From Larix kaempferi (taxonomy: Eukaryota; Streptophyta; Pinopsida; Pinales; Pinaceae): a DNA stretch of 64,000 nucleotides. The stretch lies in contig BSBM01002121.1 of assembly GCA_027924585.1 (NCBI GenBank), positions 843,222 to 907,221 of the forward strand, read 5' to 3'. The number at the start of each line of letters is the position of its first letter. The stretch's first letter is position 1. Shown one piece after another: positions 1 to 13,390 of this stretch. Both the position numbers and the translations under genes were made by a program. The notes beneath the pieces were generated by a model. It had not been told where the DNA came from and did not search any database. It saw nothing but the letters and a program-made list of their open reading frames with translations.

Positions 1-3000
1 CATGCGTCCGGAAATAAGAAAAGCTTACTTCCACCGTTTTTTAAAATCACAGCTTCTAGAAGGTTTACATGATTTCGTAAAAAACACGAAATTTTAGAAA
101 ATGTGTTTTATTTCATAAATGGAATCAACAAAGTATGCACATTCTACCTCATAACGACTTTCCATAATTTGCGCATACGTCCGGAAATAAGAAAAGCTTA
201 CTTCCACCGTTTTTTAAAATCACAGCTTCTAGAAGGTTTACATGATTTTGTAAAAAACACGAGTTTTTAGAAAATGTGTTTTATTTCATAAATGGAATCT
301 ACAAAGTATGCACATTCTACGTCATAACGAATTTCTATAGTTTGCGCATGCGTCCGGAAATAAGAAACACTTACTTCCCCCGTTTTTTAAAATCACAGCT
401 TCTAGAAGGTTTACATGATTTCGTAAAAAACACGAGTTTTTAGAAAATGTGTTTTATTTCATAAATGGAATCTACAAAGTATGCACATTCTACGTCATAA
501 CGACTTTCTATAGTTTGCGCATGCGTCCGGAAATAAAAAAAGCTTACTTCCCCCATTTTTTAAAATAACAGCTTCTAGAAGGTTTACATGATTTCTTAAA
601 AAACACGACTTTTTAGAAAATGTGTTTTATTTCATAAATGGAATCAACAAAGTATGCACATTCTACGTCATAACGACTTTCTATAGTTTGCGAATGCGTT
701 TGGAAATAAGAAAAGCTTACTTCCCCCGTTTTTTAAAGTCACAGCTTCTAGAAGGTTTACATGATTTCTCAAAAAACACGAGTTTTTAGAAAATGTGTTT
801 TATTTCATAAATGGAATCAACAAAGTATGCACATTCTACGTCATAACGAATTTCTATAGTTTGCGCATGCGTCCGGAAATAAGAAAAGCTTACTTCCACC
901 GTTTTTTAAAATCACAGCTTCTCGAAGGTTTACATGATTTCGTAAACAACACGGGTTTTTAGAAAATGTGTTTTATTTCATAAATGGAATCAACAAAGTA
1001 TGCACATTCTACGTCATAACGACTTTCTATAGTTTGCGCATCCGTCTGGAAATAAGAAAAGCTTACTTCCACCGTTTTTTAAAATCACAGCTTCCAGAAG
1101 GTTTACATGATTTCGTAAAAAACACGAGTTTCTAGAAAATGTGTTTTATTTCATAAATGGACTCTACAAAGGATGCACATTCTACGTCATAACGACTTTC
1201 TATAGTTTGCGCATGCGTTCGGAAATAAGAAAAGCTTACTTCCACCGTTTTTTAAAATCACAGCTTCTAGAAGGTTTACATGATTTCGTAAAAAACACGA
1301 GTTTTTAGAAAATGTGTTTTATTTCATAAATGGAATCTACAAAGTATGCACATTCACCGTCATAAGGACTTTCTATAGTTTATGCATGCGTCCGGAAATA
1401 AGAAAAGCTTACTTCCCCCGTTTTTTAAAATCACAGCTTCTAAAAGGTTTACATGATTTCTTAAAAAACACGAGTTTTTAGAAAATGTGTTTTATTTCAT
1501 AAATGGAATCAACAAAGTATGCACATTCTACGTCATAACGAATTTCTATAGTTTGCGCATGCGTCCGGAAATAAGAAAAGCTTACTTCCACCGTTTTTTA
1601 AAATCACAGCTTCTAGAAGGTTTAGATGATTTCGTAAAAAACACGAGTTTTTAGAAAATGTGTTTTATTTCATAAATGGAATCTACAAAGTATGCACATT
1701 CTCCGTCATAAGGACTTTCAATAGTTTATGCATGCGTCCGGAAATAAGAAAAGCTTACTTCCCCCGTTTTTTAAAATCACAGCTTCTAAAAGGTTTTCAT
1801 GATTTCTTAAAAAACACGAGTTTTTAGAAAATGTGTTTTATTTCATAAATGGAATCAACAAAGTATGCACATTCTACGTCATAACGAATTTCTATAGTTT
1901 GCGCATGCGTTTGGAAATAAGAAAAGCTTACTTCCCCCGTTTTTTAAAATCACAGCTTCTAGAAGGTTTACATGATTTCGTAAAAAACACAAGTTTTTAG
2001 AAAATGTGTTTTATTTCATAAATGGAATCTACAAAGGATGCACATTCTACGTCATAACGACTTTCTATAGTTTGCGCATGCGTCTGGAAATAAGAAAAGC
2101 TTACTTCCACCGTTTTTTAAAATCACAGCTTCTAGAAGGTTTACATGATTTCGTAAAAAACACGAGTTTTTAGAAAATGTGTTTTATTTCATAAATGGAA
2201 TCTACAAAGTATGCACATTCTCCGTCATAAGGACTTTCTATAGTTTATGCATGCGTCCGGAAATAAGAAAAGCTTACTTCCCCCGTTTTTTAAAATCACA
2301 GCTTCTAAAAGGTTTACATGATTTCTTAAAAAACACGAGTTTTTAGAAAATGTGTTTTATTTCATAAATGGAATCAACAAAGTATGCACATTCTACGTCA
2401 TAACAAATTTCTATAGTTTGCGCATGCGTTTGGAAATAAGAAAAGCTTACTTCCCCCGTTTTTTAAAATCACAGCTTCTAGAAGGTTTATATGATTTCTT
2501 AAAAAACACGAGTTTTTAGAAAATGTGTTTTATTTCATAAATGGAATCAAGAAAGTATGCACATTCTACGTCATAACAACTTTCTATAGTTTATGCATGC
2601 ATCCGGAAATAAGAAAAGCTTACTTCCACATTTTTTTAAAATCACAGCTTCTAAAATGTTTACAGGATTTCTTAAAAAACACGAGTTTTTAGAAAATGTG
2701 TTTTGTTTCATAAATGGAATCTACAAAGTATGCACATTCTACGTCATAATGACTTTCTATAGTTTGCGCATGCGTCCGGAAATAAGAAAAGCTTACTTCC
2801 ACCGTTTTTTAAAATCACAGCTTCTAGAAGGTTTACATGATTTCGTAAAAAACACGAAATTTTAGAAAATGTGTTTTATTTCATAAATGGAATCAACAAA
2901 GTATGCACATTCTACCTCATAACGACTTTCCATACTTTGCGCATACGTCCGGAAATAAGAAAAGCTTACTTCCACCGTTTTTTAAAATCACAGCTTCTAG

Positions 3001-3287
3001 AAGGTTTACATGATTTCGTAAAAAACACGAGTTTTTAGAAAATGTGTTTTATTTCATAAATGGAATCTACAAAGTATGCACATTCTACGTCATAACGAAT
3101 TTCTATAGTTTGCGCATGCGTCCGGAAATAAGAAACGCTTACTTCCCCCGTTTTTTAAAATCACAGCTTCTAGAAGGTTTACATGATTTCGTAAAAAACA
3201 CGAGTTTTTAGAAAATATGTTTTATTTCATAAATGGAATCTACAAAGTATGCACATTCTACGTCATAACGAATTTCTATAGTTTGCG
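1..3287 (+). repeat. 19-monomer higher-order repeat, copy 1
   Basis: This segment aligns to 3,288-6,559 at an offset of 3,287 (19 x 173), which becomes 3,288 after a 1-bp C insertion near 3,666. By eye only about five differences separate the copies: positions 22 and 33, one near 272, one near 1,797, and the insertion. Private markers shared by both copies include TAAACAACACGGG near 953, ATGGACTCTAC near 1,156, ATTCACCGTC near 1,352, TTTAGATGATT near 1,620 and TTTCAATAG near 1,716. The left end is the window edge, so the true unit boundary may lie upstream. Confidence 0.95.
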
Positions 3288-6200
3288 CATGCGTCCGGAA
3301 ATAAGAAACGCTTACTTCCCCCGTTTTTTAAAATCACAGCTTCTAGAAGGTTTACATGATTTCGTAAAAAACACGAAATTTTAGAAAATGTGTTTTATTT
3401 CATAAATGGAATCAACAAAGTATGCACATTCTACCTCATAACGACTTTCCATAATTTGCGCATACGTCCGGAAATAAGAAAAGCTTACTTCCACCGTTTT
3501 TTAAAATCACAGCTTCTAGAAGGTTTACATGATTTTGTAAAAAACACGAGTTTTTAGAAAATATGTTTTATTTCATAAATGGAATCTACAAAGTATGCAC
3601 ATTCTACGTCATAACGAATTTCTATAGTTTGCGCATGCGTCCGGAAATAAGAAACACTTACTTCCCCCCGTTTTTTAAAATCACAGCTTCTAGAAGGTTT
3701 ACATGATTTCGTAAAAAACACGAGTTTTTAGAAAATGTGTTTTATTTCATAAATGGAATCTACAAAGTATGCACATTCTACGTCATAACGACTTTCTATA
3801 GTTTGCGCATGCGTCCGGAAATAAAAAAAGCTTACTTCCCCCATTTTTTAAAATAACAGCTTCTAGAAGGTTTACATGATTTCTTAAAAAACACGACTTT
3901 TTAGAAAATGTGTTTTATTTCATAAATGGAATCAACAAAGTATGCACATTCTACGTCATAACGACTTTCTATAGTTTGCGAATGCGTTTGGAAATAAGAA
4001 AAGCTTACTTCCCCCGTTTTTTAAAGTCACAGCTTCTAGAAGGTTTACATGATTTCTCAAAAAACACGAGTTTTTAGAAAATGTGTTTTATTTCATAAAT
4101 GGAATCAACAAAGTATGCACATTCTACGTCATAACGAATTTCTATAGTTTGCGCATGCGTCCGGAAATAAGAAAAGCTTACTTCCACCGTTTTTTAAAAT
4201 CACAGCTTCTCGAAGGTTTACATGATTTCGTAAACAACACGGGTTTTTAGAAAATGTGTTTTATTTCATAAATGGAATCAACAAAGTATGCACATTCTAC
4301 GTCATAACGACTTTCTATAGTTTGCGCATCCGTCTGGAAATAAGAAAAGCTTACTTCCACCGTTTTTTAAAATCACAGCTTCCAGAAGGTTTACATGATT
4401 TCGTAAAAAACACGAGTTTCTAGAAAATGTGTTTTATTTCATAAATGGACTCTACAAAGGATGCACATTCTACGTCATAACGACTTTCTATAGTTTGCGC
4501 ATGCGTTCGGAAATAAGAAAAGCTTACTTCCACCGTTTTTTAAAATCACAGCTTCTAGAAGGTTTACATGATTTCGTAAAAAACACGAGTTTTTAGAAAA
4601 TGTGTTTTATTTCATAAATGGAATCTACAAAGTATGCACATTCACCGTCATAAGGACTTTCTATAGTTTATGCATGCGTCCGGAAATAAGAAAAGCTTAC
4701 TTCCCCCGTTTTTTAAAATCACAGCTTCTAAAAGGTTTACATGATTTCTTAAAAAACACGAGTTTTTAGAAAATGTGTTTTATTTCATAAATGGAATCAA
4801 CAAAGTATGCACATTCTACGTCATAACGAATTTCTATAGTTTGCGCATGCGTCCGGAAATAAGAAAAGCTTACTTCCACCGTTTTTTAAAATCACAGCTT
4901 CTAGAAGGTTTAGATGATTTCGTAAAAAACACGAGTTTTTAGAAAATGTGTTTTATTTCATAAATGGAATCTACAAAGTATGCACATTCTCCGTCATAAG
5001 GACTTTCAATAGTTTATGCATGCGTCCGGAAATAAGAAAAGCTTACTTCCCCCGTTTTTTAAAATCACAGCTTCTAAAAGGTTTACATGATTTCTTAAAA
5101 AACACGAGTTTTTAGAAAATGTGTTTTATTTCATAAATGGAATCAACAAAGTATGCACATTCTACGTCATAACGAATTTCTATAGTTTGCGCATGCGTTT
5201 GGAAATAAGAAAAGCTTACTTCCCCCGTTTTTTAAAATCACAGCTTCTAGAAGGTTTACATGATTTCGTAAAAAACACAAGTTTTTAGAAAATGTGTTTT
5301 ATTTCATAAATGGAATCTACAAAGGATGCACATTCTACGTCATAACGACTTTCTATAGTTTGCGCATGCGTCTGGAAATAAGAAAAGCTTACTTCCACCG
5401 TTTTTTAAAATCACAGCTTCTAGAAGGTTTACATGATTTCGTAAAAAACACGAGTTTTTAGAAAATGTGTTTTATTTCATAAATGGAATCTACAAAGTAT
5501 GCACATTCTCCGTCATAAGGACTTTCTATAGTTTATGCATGCGTCCGGAAATAAGAAAAGCTTACTTCCCCCGTTTTTTAAAATCACAGCTTCTAAAAGG
5601 TTTACATGATTTCTTAAAAAACACGAGTTTTTAGAAAATGTGTTTTATTTCATAAATGGAATCAACAAAGTATGCACATTCTACGTCATAACAAATTTCT
5701 ATAGTTTGCGCATGCGTTTGGAAATAAGAAAAGCTTACTTCCCCCGTTTTTTAAAATCACAGCTTCTAGAAGGTTTATATGATTTCTTAAAAAACACGAG
5801 TTTTTAGAAAATGTGTTTTATTTCATAAATGGAATCAAGAAAGTATGCACATTCTACGTCATAACAACTTTCTATAGTTTATGCATGCATCCGGAAATAA
5901 GAAAAGCTTACTTCCACATTTTTTTAAAATCACAGCTTCTAAAATGTTTACAGGATTTCTTAAAAAACACGAGTTTTTAGAAAATGTGTTTTGTTTCATA
6001 AATGGAATCTACAAAGTATGCACATTCTACGTCATAATGACTTTCTATAGTTTGCGCATGCGTCCGGAAATAAGAAAAGCTTACTTCCACCGTTTTTTAA
6101 AATCACAGCTTCTAGAAGGTTTACATGATTTCGTAAAAAACACGAAATTTTAGAAAATGTGTTTTATTTCATAAATGGAATCAACAAAGTATGCACATTC

Positions 6201-6575
6201 TACCTCATAACGACTTTCCATACTTTGCGCATACGTCCGGAAATAAGAAAAGCTTACTTCCACCGTTTTTTAAAATCACAGCTTCTAGAAGGTTTACATG
6301 ATTTCGTAAAAAACACGAGTTTTTAGAAAATGTGTTTTATTTCATAAATGGAATCTACAAAGTATGCACATTCTACGTCATAACGAATTTCTATAGTTTG
6401 CGCATGCGTCCGGAAATAAGAAACGCTTACTTCCCCCGTTTTTTAAAATCACAGCTTCTAGAAGGTTTACATGATTTCGTAAAAAACACGAGTTTTTAGA
6501 AAATATGTTTTATTTCATAAATGGAATCTACAAAGTATGCACATTCTACGTCATAACGACTTTCTATAGTTTGCG
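3288..6575 (+). repeat. 19-monomer higher-order repeat, copy 2
   Basis: This is a second copy of the preceding unit, near identical up to 6,559. At 6,560 the sequence reads CGACTTTC where copy 1 has CGAATTTC, and it then moves into a different monomer order. The two differences at positions 22 and 33 of copy 1 sit at its extreme edge, so the exact duplicated stretch may begin just after them. The private markers of copy 1 recur in the same order, for example TAAACAACACGGG near 4,241 and ATTCACCGTC near 4,640. Confidence 0.95.
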
Positions 6576-7189
6576 CATGCGTCCGGAAATAAAAAAGCCT
6601 ACTTCCCCCCATTTTTTAAAATAACAACTTCTAGAAGGTTTACATGATTTCGTAAAAAACACGGGTTTTTAGAAAATGTGTTTTATTTCATAAATGGAAT
6701 CAACAAAGTATGCAAATTCTACGTCATAACAACTTTCTATACTTTGCGCATGCGTTTGGAAATAAGAAAAGCTTACTTCTCCTGTTTTTTAAAATCACAG
6801 CTTCTAGAAGGTTTACATGATTTCTTAAAAAACACGACTTTTTAGAAAATGTGTTTTATTTCATAAATGGAATCAACAAAGTATGCACGTTCTACGTCAT
6901 AAGGACTTTCTATAGTTTGCGCATGCGTTTGGAAATAAGAAAAGCTTACTTCCCCCGTTTTTTAAAATCACAGCTTCTAGAAGGTTTACCTGATTTCTGA
7001 AAAAACACGAGTTTTTAGAAAATGTGTTTTATTTCATAAATTGAATCAACAAAGTATGCACATTCTACGTCATAACGACTTTCTATAGTTTGCGCATGCG
7101 TTTAGAAATAAGAAAAGGTTACTTCCCCCTTTTTTTAAAATCACAGCTTCTAGAAGGTTTACATGATTTCTCAAAAAACACGAGTTTTT
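6576..7189 (+). repeat. Recurrent monomer group with TTTACCTGATTT marker, instance 1
   Basis: This group of successive monomers has TTCTCCTG or TTCTCCCG, then CATAAGGACTTTC, then the rare TTTACCTGATTTCT, then an AAATTGAATC or AAATGAAATC junction. The marker TTTACCTGATTTCT occurs five times in the window, near 6,984, 10,453, 22,726, 31,192 and 41,566. Each time it sits in a similar run of neighbours, so several monomers were copied together and not one variant alone. Confidence 0.8.
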
Positions 7190-8371
7190 AGAAAATGTGT
7201 TTTATTTCATAAATGGAATCTACAAAGTATGCACATTCTCCGTCATAAGGACTTTCTATAGTTTATGCATGCGTCCGGAAATAAGAAAAGCTTACTTCCC
7301 CCCGTTTTTTAAAATCACAGCTTCTAAAAGGTTTACATGATTTCTTAAAAAACACGAGTTTTTAGAAAATGTGTTTTATTTCATAAATGGAATCAACAAA
7401 GTATGCACATTCTACGTCATAACGAATTTCTATAGTTTGCGCATGCGTTTGGAAATAAGAAAAGCTTACTTCCCCCGTTTTTTAAAATCACAGCTTCTAG
7501 AAGGTTTATATGATTTCTTAAAAAACACGAGTTTTTAGAAAATGTGTTTTATTTCATAAATGGAATCAAGAAAGTATGCACATTCTACGTCATAACAACT
7601 TTCTATAGTTTATGCATGCATCCGGAAATAAGAAAAGCTTACTTCCACATTTTTTTAAAATCACAGCTTCTAAAATGTTTACAGGATTTCGTAAAAAACA
7701 CGAGTTTTTAGAAAATGTGTTTTGTTTCATAAATGGAATCTACAAAGTATGCACATTCTACGTCATAACGAATTTCTATAGTTTGCGCATGCGTCCGGAA
7801 ATAAGAAAAGCTTACTTCCACCGTTTTTTAAAATCACAGCTTCTAGAAGGTTTACATGATTTCGTAAAAAACACGAAATTTTAGAAAATGTGTTTTATTT
7901 CATAAATGGAATCAACAAAGTATGCACATTCTACCTCATAACGAATTTCCATACTTTGCGCATACGTCCGGAAATAAGAAAAGCTTACTTCCACCGTTTT
8001 TTAAAATCACAGCTTCTAGAAGGTTTACATGATTTCGTAAAAAACACGAGTTTTTAGAAAATGTGTTTTATTTCATAAATGGAATCTACAAAGTATGCAC
8101 ATTCTACGTCATAACGAATTTCTATAGTTTGCGCATGCGTCCGGAAATAAGAAACGCTTACTTCCCCCGTTTTTTAAAATCACAGCTTCTAGAAGGTTTA
8201 CATGATTTCGTAAAAAACACGAGTTTTTAGAAAATGTGTTTTATTTCATAAATGGAATCTACAAAGTATGCACATTCTACGTCATAACGACTTTCTATAG
8301 TTTGCGCATGCGTCCGGAAATAAAAAAGCTTACTTCCCCCCATTTTTTAAAATAACAGCTTCTAGAAGGTT
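7190..8371 (+). repeat. Partial third copy of the 19-mer unit
   Basis: About 1.18 kb aligns with 5,460-6,640 at an offset of 1,730-1,731 (10 monomers plus 1 bp from an extra C near 7,300). It keeps rare variants of that unit: CTTCCACATTTT, TTTACAGGATTT, GTGTTTTGTTTC, ACACGAAATTTTAG and AAATAAAAAAGC. It departs on the left at TTTCTCAAAA against TTTCGTAAAA, and on the right at CTTAAAAAACACGAC against CGTAAAAAACACGGG. It lacks the extra three-monomer reiteration that copies 1 and 2 share at their junction (about 2,770-3,807). Confidence 0.85.
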
Positions 8372-10189
8372 TACATGATTTCTTAAAAAACACGACTTTT
8401 TAGAAAATGTGTTTTATTTCATAAATGGAATCAACAAAGTATGCACATTCTACGTCATAACGACTTTCTATAGTTTGCGAATGCGTTTGGAAATAAGAAA
8501 AGCTTACTTCCCCCGTTTTTTAAAATCACAGCTTCCAGAAGGTTTACATGATTTCGTAAAAAACATGAGTTTTTAGAAAATGTGTTTTATTTCATAAATA
8601 GAATCTACAAAGTATGCACATTCTACGTCATAACGACTTTCTATAGTTTGCGCATACGTCCGGAAATAAGAAAAGCTTACTTCCACCATTTTTTAAAATC
8701 ACAGCTTCTAGAAGGTTTACATGACTTCGTAAAAAACACGAGTTTTTCGAAATGTGTTTTATTTCATAAATGGAATCTACAAAGTATGCACATTCTACGT
8801 CATAAGGACTTTCTATATTTTATGCATGCGTCCGGAAATAAGAAAAGCTTACTTCCACCGTTTTTTAAAATCACAGCTTCTACAAGGTTTACATGATTTC
8901 GTAAAAAACACGAGTTTTTAGAAAATGTGTTTTATTTCATAAATATAATCAACAATGTATGCACATTCTATGTCATAACGACTTTCTATTGTTTGCGCAT
9001 GCGTCCGGAAATAAGAAAAGCTTACTTCCCCCCGTTTTTTAAAATCACAGGTTCTAGAAGGTTTACATGATTTCGTAAAAAACACAAGTTTTTAGAAAAT
9101 GTCTTTTATTTCATAAATGGAATCTACAAAGTATGCACATTCTATGTCATAACGACTTTCTATAGTTTGCGCATGCGTCCGGAAATAAGAAAAGCTTACT
9201 TCCACCGTTTTTTAAAATCACAGCTTCTAGAAGGTTTACATGATTTCGTAAAAAACACAGGGTTTTAGAAAATGTGTTTTACTTCATAAATGGAATCTAC
9301 AAAGTATGCACATTCTACGTCATAACGACTTTCTATAGTTTGCTCATGCGTCCGGAAATAAGAAAAGCTTACTTCCACCGTTTTTTAAAATCACAGCTTC
9401 TAGAAGGTTTACATGATTTCTTAAAAAAACACGATTGTTTAGAAAATGTGTTTTATTTCATAAATGGAATCAACAAAGTATGCACATTCTACGTCATAAC
9501 GACTTTCTAATGTTTGCGCATCGCGTTTGGAAATAAGAAAAGCTTACTTCCACCGTTTTTTAAAATCACAGCTTCTAGAAGGTTTACATGATTTCGGAAA
9601 AAAACACCAGTTTTTAGAAAATGTGTTTTATTTCATAAATGGAATCTACAAAGTATGCACATTCTACGTCATAACGACATTCTATAGTTTGCGCATGCGT
9701 CCGGAAATAAGAAAAGCTTACTTCCACCGTTTTTTAAAATCACAGCTTCCAGAAGGTTTACATGATTTCGTAAAAAACACGAGTTTTTAGAAAATGTGTT
9801 TTATTTCATAAATGGAATCTACAAAGTATGCACATTCTACGTCATAACGACTTTCTATAGTTTGCTCATGCGCTCCGGAAATAAGAAAAGCTTAATTCCA
9901 CCGTTTTTTAAAATCACAGCTTCTAGAAGGTTTACATGATTTCGTAAAAAAACACGAGTTTTTAGAAAATGTGTTTTATTTCATAAATGGAATCTACAAA
10001 GTATGCACATTCTACGTCATAAGGACTTTCTATAGTTTATGCATGTGTCCGGAAATAAGAAAAGCGTACTTCCACCGTTTTCCTAAAATCACAGCTTCTA
10101 AAAGGTTTACATGATTTCGTAAAAAAACACGAGTTTTTAGAAAATGTGTTTTATTTGATAAATGGAATCAACAAAGTATGCACATTCTA
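8371..10189 (+). repeat. Mixed monomers with TTTGCTCATGCG and ACGATTGTTTAG markers
   Basis: Ordinary 173-bp monomers with no perfect higher-order partner in the window. Markers such as TTTGCTCATGCG (near 9,341 and 9,863), ACGATTGTTTAG (near 9,431), ACACCAGTTTTTAG (near 9,605) and TATATTTTATGC (near 8,813) recur near 21.4-22.2, 24.7-25.7, 29.7-30.7 and 40.1-41.1 kb. This looks like an older or more diverged relative of the A/B blocks. Small insertions are frequent here, for example extra A residues near 9,421 and 9,600. Confidence 0.75.
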
Positions 10190-10700
10190 CGTCATAACAA
10201 CTTTCTATACTTTGCCCATGCGTTTGGAAATAAGAAAAGCTTACTTCTCCCCGTTTTTTAAAATCACAGCTTCTAGAAGGTTTACATGATTTCTTAAAAA
10301 ACACGACTTTTTAGAAAATGTGTTTTATTTCATAAATGGAATCAACAAAGTATGCACATTCTACATCATAAGGACTTTCTATAGTTTGCGCATGCGTTTG
10401 GAAATAAGAAAAGCTTACTTCCCCCGTTTTTTAAAATCACAGCTTCTAGAAGGTTTACCTGATTTCTCAAAAAAACACGAGTTTTTAGAAAATGTGTTTT
10501 ATTTCATAAATTGAATCAACAAAGTATGCACATTCTACGTCATAACGAATTTCTATAGTTTGCGCATGCGTTTAGAAATAAGAAAAGCTTACTTCCCCCT
10601 TTTTTTAAAATCACAGCTTCTAGAAGGTTTACATGATTTCTCAAAAAACACGAGTTTTTAGAAAATGTGTTTTATTTCATAAATGGAATCAACAAAGTAT
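10190..10700 (+). repeat. TTTACCTGATTT monomer group, instance 2
   Basis: The order of rare variants matches 6,700-7,190: CTTTCTATACTTTG, TTCTCCCCG, CATAAGGACTTTC, TTTACCTGATTTCT, AAATTGAATC, then TTTAGAAATAAG with TTCCCCCTTTTTT. It differs by small indels (an extra C in the TTCTCCCCG stretch and an extra A in the A-tract near 10,470). Confidence 0.75.
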
Positions 10701-12699
10701 GCACATTCTACGTCATAACGAATTTCTATAGTTTGCGCATGCGTCCGGAAATAAGAAAATCTTACTTCCACCATTTTTTAAAATCACAGCTTCTAGAAGG
10801 TTTACATGATTTCGTAAAAACCACGGGTTTTTAGAAAATGTGTTTTATTTAAAAAAGGGAATCTACAAAGTATGCACATCCTACGTCATAACGACTTTCT
10901 ATAGTTTGCGCATGCATCCGGAAATAAGAAAAGCTTACTTCCCCCGTTTTTTAAAATCACAGCTTCTAGAAGGTTTACATGATTTCTTAAAAAACACGAG
11001 TTTTTAGAAAATGTGTTTTATTTCATAAATGGAATCAACAAAGTATGCAAATTCTACGTCATAACGACTTTCTATAGTTTGCGCATGCGTTTAGAAATAA
11101 GAAAAGCTTACTTCCCCCGTTTTTTAAAATCACAGCTTCTAGAACGTTTATATGATTTCTTAAAAAGCACGAGTTTTTAGAAAATGTGTTTTATTTCATA
11201 AATGGAATCAACAAAGTATGCACATTCTACGTCATAACAACTTTCTATAGTTTATGCATGTGTCCGGAAATAAGAAAAGCTTACTTCCACCGTTTTTTAA
11301 AATCACAGCTTCTAAAAGGTTTACATGATTTCGTAAAAAACACGAGTTTTTAGAAAATGTGTTTTATTTCATAAATGGAATCTACAAAGTATGCACATTC
11401 TACGTCATAACGACTTTCTATAGTTTGCGCATGCGTCCGGAAATAAGAAAAGCTTACTTCCACCGTTTTTTAAAATCACAGCTTCTAGAAGGTTTACATG
11501 ATTTCGTAAAAAACATGAGTTTTTAGAAAATGTGTTTTATTTCTTATATGGAATCAACAAAGTATGCACATTCTACGTCATAACAAATTTCTATAGTTTG
11601 CGCATTCGTCCGGAAATAAGAAAAGCTTACTTCCACCGTTTTTTAAAATCACAGCTTCTAGAAGGTTTACATGATTTCGTAAAAAACACGAGTTTTTAGA
11701 AAATGTGTTTTATTTCATAAATGGAATCTACAAAGTATGCACATTCTACGTCATAACGAATTTCTATAGTTTGCGCATGCGTCCGGAAATAAGAAACCCT
11801 TACTTCCCCCGTTTTTTAAAATCACAGCTTCTAGAAGGTTTACATGATTTCGTAAAAAACACGAGTTTTTAGAAAATGTGTTTTATTTCATAAATGGAAT
11901 CTACAAAGTATGCACATTCTATGTGATAACGACTTTCTATTGTTTGCGCATGCGTCCGGAAATAAGAAAAGCTTACTTCCACCGTTTTTTAAAATCACAG
12001 CTTCTCGAAGGTTTACATGATTTCGTAAAAAACACGGGTTTTTAGAAAATGTGTTTTATTTCATAAATGGAATCAGCAAAGTATGCACATTCTACGTCAT
12101 AACGACTTTATATAGTTTGCGCATGCGTCCGGAAATAAGAAAAGCTTACTTCGACCGTTTTTTAAAATCACAGCTTCCAGAAGGTTTACATGATTTCGTA
12201 AAAAACATGAGTTTTTAGAAAATGTGTTTTATTTCATAAATAGAATCTACAAAGTATGCACATTCTACGTCATAAAGAATTTCTATAGTTTGCGCATACG
12301 TCCGGAAATAAGAAAAGCTTACTTCCACCATTTTTTAAAATCACAGCTTCTAGAAGGTTTACATGATTTCGTAAAAAACACGAGTTTTTAGAAAATGTAT
12401 TTTATTTCATAAATGGAATCTACAAAGTATGCACATTCTACGTGATAACGACTTTCTATAGTTTGCGCATGCGTCGGGAAATAAGAAAAGCTTACTTCTA
12501 CCGTTTTTTAAAATCACAGCTTCTAGAAGGTTTACATCATTTCGTAAAAAACACGAGTTTTTAGAAAATGTGTTTTATTTCATAAATGGAATCTACAAAG
12601 TATGCACATTCTACGTCATAACGACTTTCTATAGTTTGCGCATGCGTTCGGAAATAAGAAAAGCTTACTTCCACCGTTTTTTAAAATCACAGCTTCTAG
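10701..12699 (+). repeat. Mixed satellite monomers without a clear tandem partner
   Basis: This stretch of about 2 kb holds only 173-bp monomers. Single-copy oddities include AAAAAAGGGAATC near 10,851 in place of CATAAATGGAATC, TTCTTATATGG near 11,542, and GGAATCAGCAAAG near 12,069. The variants near 12,178-12,330 (CTTCCAGAAGG, ACATGAG, AAATAGAATC, GCATACGTCC) match runs near 8,535-8,690 and 39,829-39,980. Confidence 0.75.
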
Positions 12700-13390
12700 A
12701 AGGTTTACATGATTCTTACAAAACACGAGTTTTTAGAAAATGTGTTTTATTTCATAAATGGAATCAACAAAGTATGCACATTCTACGTCATAACGACTTT
12801 CTATAGTTTGCGCATGCGTCCGGAAATAAGAAAAGCTTACTTCCACCGTTTTTTAAAATCACAGCTTCTAGAAGGTTTACATGATTTCGTAAAAAACACG
12901 AGTTTTTAGAAAATGTGTTTTATTTCATCAATGGAATCTACAAAGTATGCACATTCTACGTCATAACGACTTTATATAGTTTGCGCATGCGTCCGGAAAT
13001 AATAAAAGCTTACTTCCCCCGTTTTTTAAAATCACAGCTTTTAGAAGGTTTACATGATTTCTTAAAAAACACGAGTTTTTAGAAAATGTGTTTTATTTCA
13101 TAAATGGAATCAACAAAGTATGCACATTCTACGTCATAACGACTTTCTATAGTTTGCGCATGCGTCCGGAAATAAGAAATGCTTACTTCCACCGTTTTTT
13201 AAAATCACAGCTTCTAGAAGGTTTACATGATTTCGTAAAAAACATGAGTTTTTAGAAAATGTGTTTTATTTCATAAATGGAATCAACAAAGTATGCACAT
13301 TCTACGTCATAACGACTTTCCATACTTTGCGCATGTGTTTGGAAATAAGAAAAGCTTACTTCCCCCGTTTTTTAAAATCACAGCTTCTAG
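12700..13390 (+). repeat. 4-monomer tandem duplication, left copy (691 bp)
   Basis: The rare deletion-bearing string GATTCTTACAAAACACG occurs at about 12,711 and again at about 13,402, 691 bp later (4 x 173 minus 1). Both copies are followed by TTTCATCAATGG, TTTATATAG, GAAATAATAAAAGC and CTTTTAGAAGG in the same order. Homology is good over about 560 bp. Confidence 0.85.

Noticed and set aside
2593-2865. Open reading frame of 90 codons, repeated at 5,881 and 7,612
   Set aside because: It is a read-through of two satellite monomers. Because 173 leaves remainder 2 on division by 3, the frame changes in each monomer and the same peptide fragments recur in rotated order. There is no independent codon signal, and the identical copies only reflect the higher-order duplication.
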